Positions 63,528 to 64,000 of a stretch of DNA of 64,000 nucleotides are shown piece after piece. The notes beneath the pieces are model-generated. The model was not told the DNA's origin. It was given only the letters and a program-made list of their open reading frames with translations, and searched no databases. The position numbers and the translations under genes are program-made. The stretch is from Leucothrix arctica (GTDB taxonomy: Bacteria > Pseudomonadota > Gammaproteobacteria > Thiotrichales > Thiotrichaceae). The stretch spans positions 1 to 64,000 of the forward strand of contig NZ_QGKL01000026.1 of assembly GCF_003172895.1 (NCBI RefSeq), written 5' to 3'. The number at the start of each line of letters is the position of its first letter. The first letter of the stretch is position 1.

Positions 63528-64000
63528 ATGGATCTTAGCAAGTTACAACATCTTGTCGCTCATGCGCTGTTTGATAAGCAACCAGATTTAATCGCGGCGA
63601 GTAAAAATGTTTTATCGCAAGGCCAATTAAATGCAGAGCAGCGCTTAGGTATTTATCGGAACAGTACAAGGGCCATCTTGAAGCAGCACCTCGCCGCGTT
63701 ATTTTCGGTTTCTCAGCAACTCATTGGGCAACAACGATTTGCAGTGTTGTCCAATACGTTTATTGACCAAAATCAACCATCAACGCCTTATCTTGCGGAC
63801 TTTGGCGAGTGCTTTAATGACTTTATAAGTCAACAAGAAGCGCTCAAGTCTCATCCGTATATAGCAGATGTTGCAAGCTTAGAGTGGATGCGCCATTTAG
63901 CCTGGCACCAACCAAACCAGCCCATTGCAGACTTTTCCCAATTAGCCGAACTGAATGAACAAGCGCAAGCGGAGTTACACTTCGAGCTACCTAGCTCCGC
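63528..64000 (+). CDS. DUF2063 partner protein, partial (window end)
   Basis: Starts with ATG directly after the DUF692 stop (TAA then ATG with no gap) and runs off the window after 157 codons. It reads LGIYRNSTRAILKQHLAALF near residue 43 and LEWMRHLAWHQ near residue 121, the DUF2063 (BufC/HvfC-like) pattern. With the DUF692 enzyme it forms the core of a peptide-modifying unit. The rest of the gene, and any further genes such as a precursor peptide, lie beyond the window. Confidence 0.82.
   Translation, partial: MDLSKLQHLVAHALFDKQPDLIAASKNVLSQGQLNAEQRLGIYRNSTRAILKQHLAALFSVSQQLIGQQRFAVLSNTFIDQNQPSTPYLADFGECFNDFISQQEALKSHPYIADVASLEWMRHLAWHQPNQPIADFSQLAELNEQAQAELHFELPSS

Noticed and set aside
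1-64000. CRISPR arrays, rRNA or tRNA genes
   Set aside because: No regular spacer-repeat pattern and no recognisable stable RNA sequence was found by eye; a covariance-model search would settle it.

Overview
This window looks like chromosomal DNA from a free-living, probably marine gammaproteobacterium of moderate GC content. RhlB, TrmJ, SuhB, AspS, XdhABC and SdhE all read as gammaproteobacterial types. The succinate dehydrogenase operon is closer to the alphaproteobacterial/mitochondrial layout: an SdhC with the RPLSPHL motif, and an SdhAF4 gene behind an AFG1/ZapE-type ATPase. I cannot name the genus. No rRNA, tRNA or CRISPR array was recognised. The genus-level impression and all family names come from reading motifs, not from a search.

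Layout. 1-6.2 kb: an IS3-family element cuts the second gene of an ABC exporter pair, followed by a large lipoprotein with PKD-like repeats and a frameshifted IS30 remnant. 6.3-11.7 kb: a membrane-lipid neighbourhood with a CPBP protease, two fatty-acid desaturases, an MGDG-synthase-like glycosyltransferase and a PAP2 phosphatase. 12-16.5 kb: a MarR-GNAT fusion, then a divergent RNA end-repair locus (RNA ligase and HD-Pnk on the minus strand; a stand-alone HD hydrolase and a small nucleotidyltransferase on the plus strand). 18-28.3 kb: rhlB, then a purine catabolism locus with LysR-xdhABC on one strand and an NCS2 permease and guanine deaminase on the other.

28.4-46.6 kb is housekeeping: a monoacylglycerol-lipase-like hydrolase, aspS, parAB, a cold-shock gene, suhB, trmJ, rfbD-rfbB, adk, a LysR regulator, zapE-sdhAF4-sdhCDAB, sdhE and a class I fumarase. 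Most of these units are separated by clear intrinsic terminators.

46.6-54.3 kb is an accessory stretch. It holds a solitary nuclease-like protein, an IS66-type element with exact ends and a target duplication but a transposase broken by an in-frame TAG, an AT-rich exported protein, a decayed ATPase whose tail occurs again beyond a vapBC-type toxin-antitoxin pair, and several genes of unknown function. 54.3-64 kb returns to chromosomal genes: chorismate mutase, a GNAT enzyme, an intact ABC exporter, a DUF368 (PopT-type) lipid-carrier translocase, rhlE and a radical SAM protein. Two DUF692 (MNIO)/DUF2063 loci of the kind that modify metal-binding RiPPs lie here, one broken by frameshifts and one intact and running off the window end.

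The items most worth following are the four-gene RNA repair locus, the paired MNIO loci with no visible precursor peptide, the solitary nuclease-like gene, and the terminator placed between sdhCDAB and sdhE.
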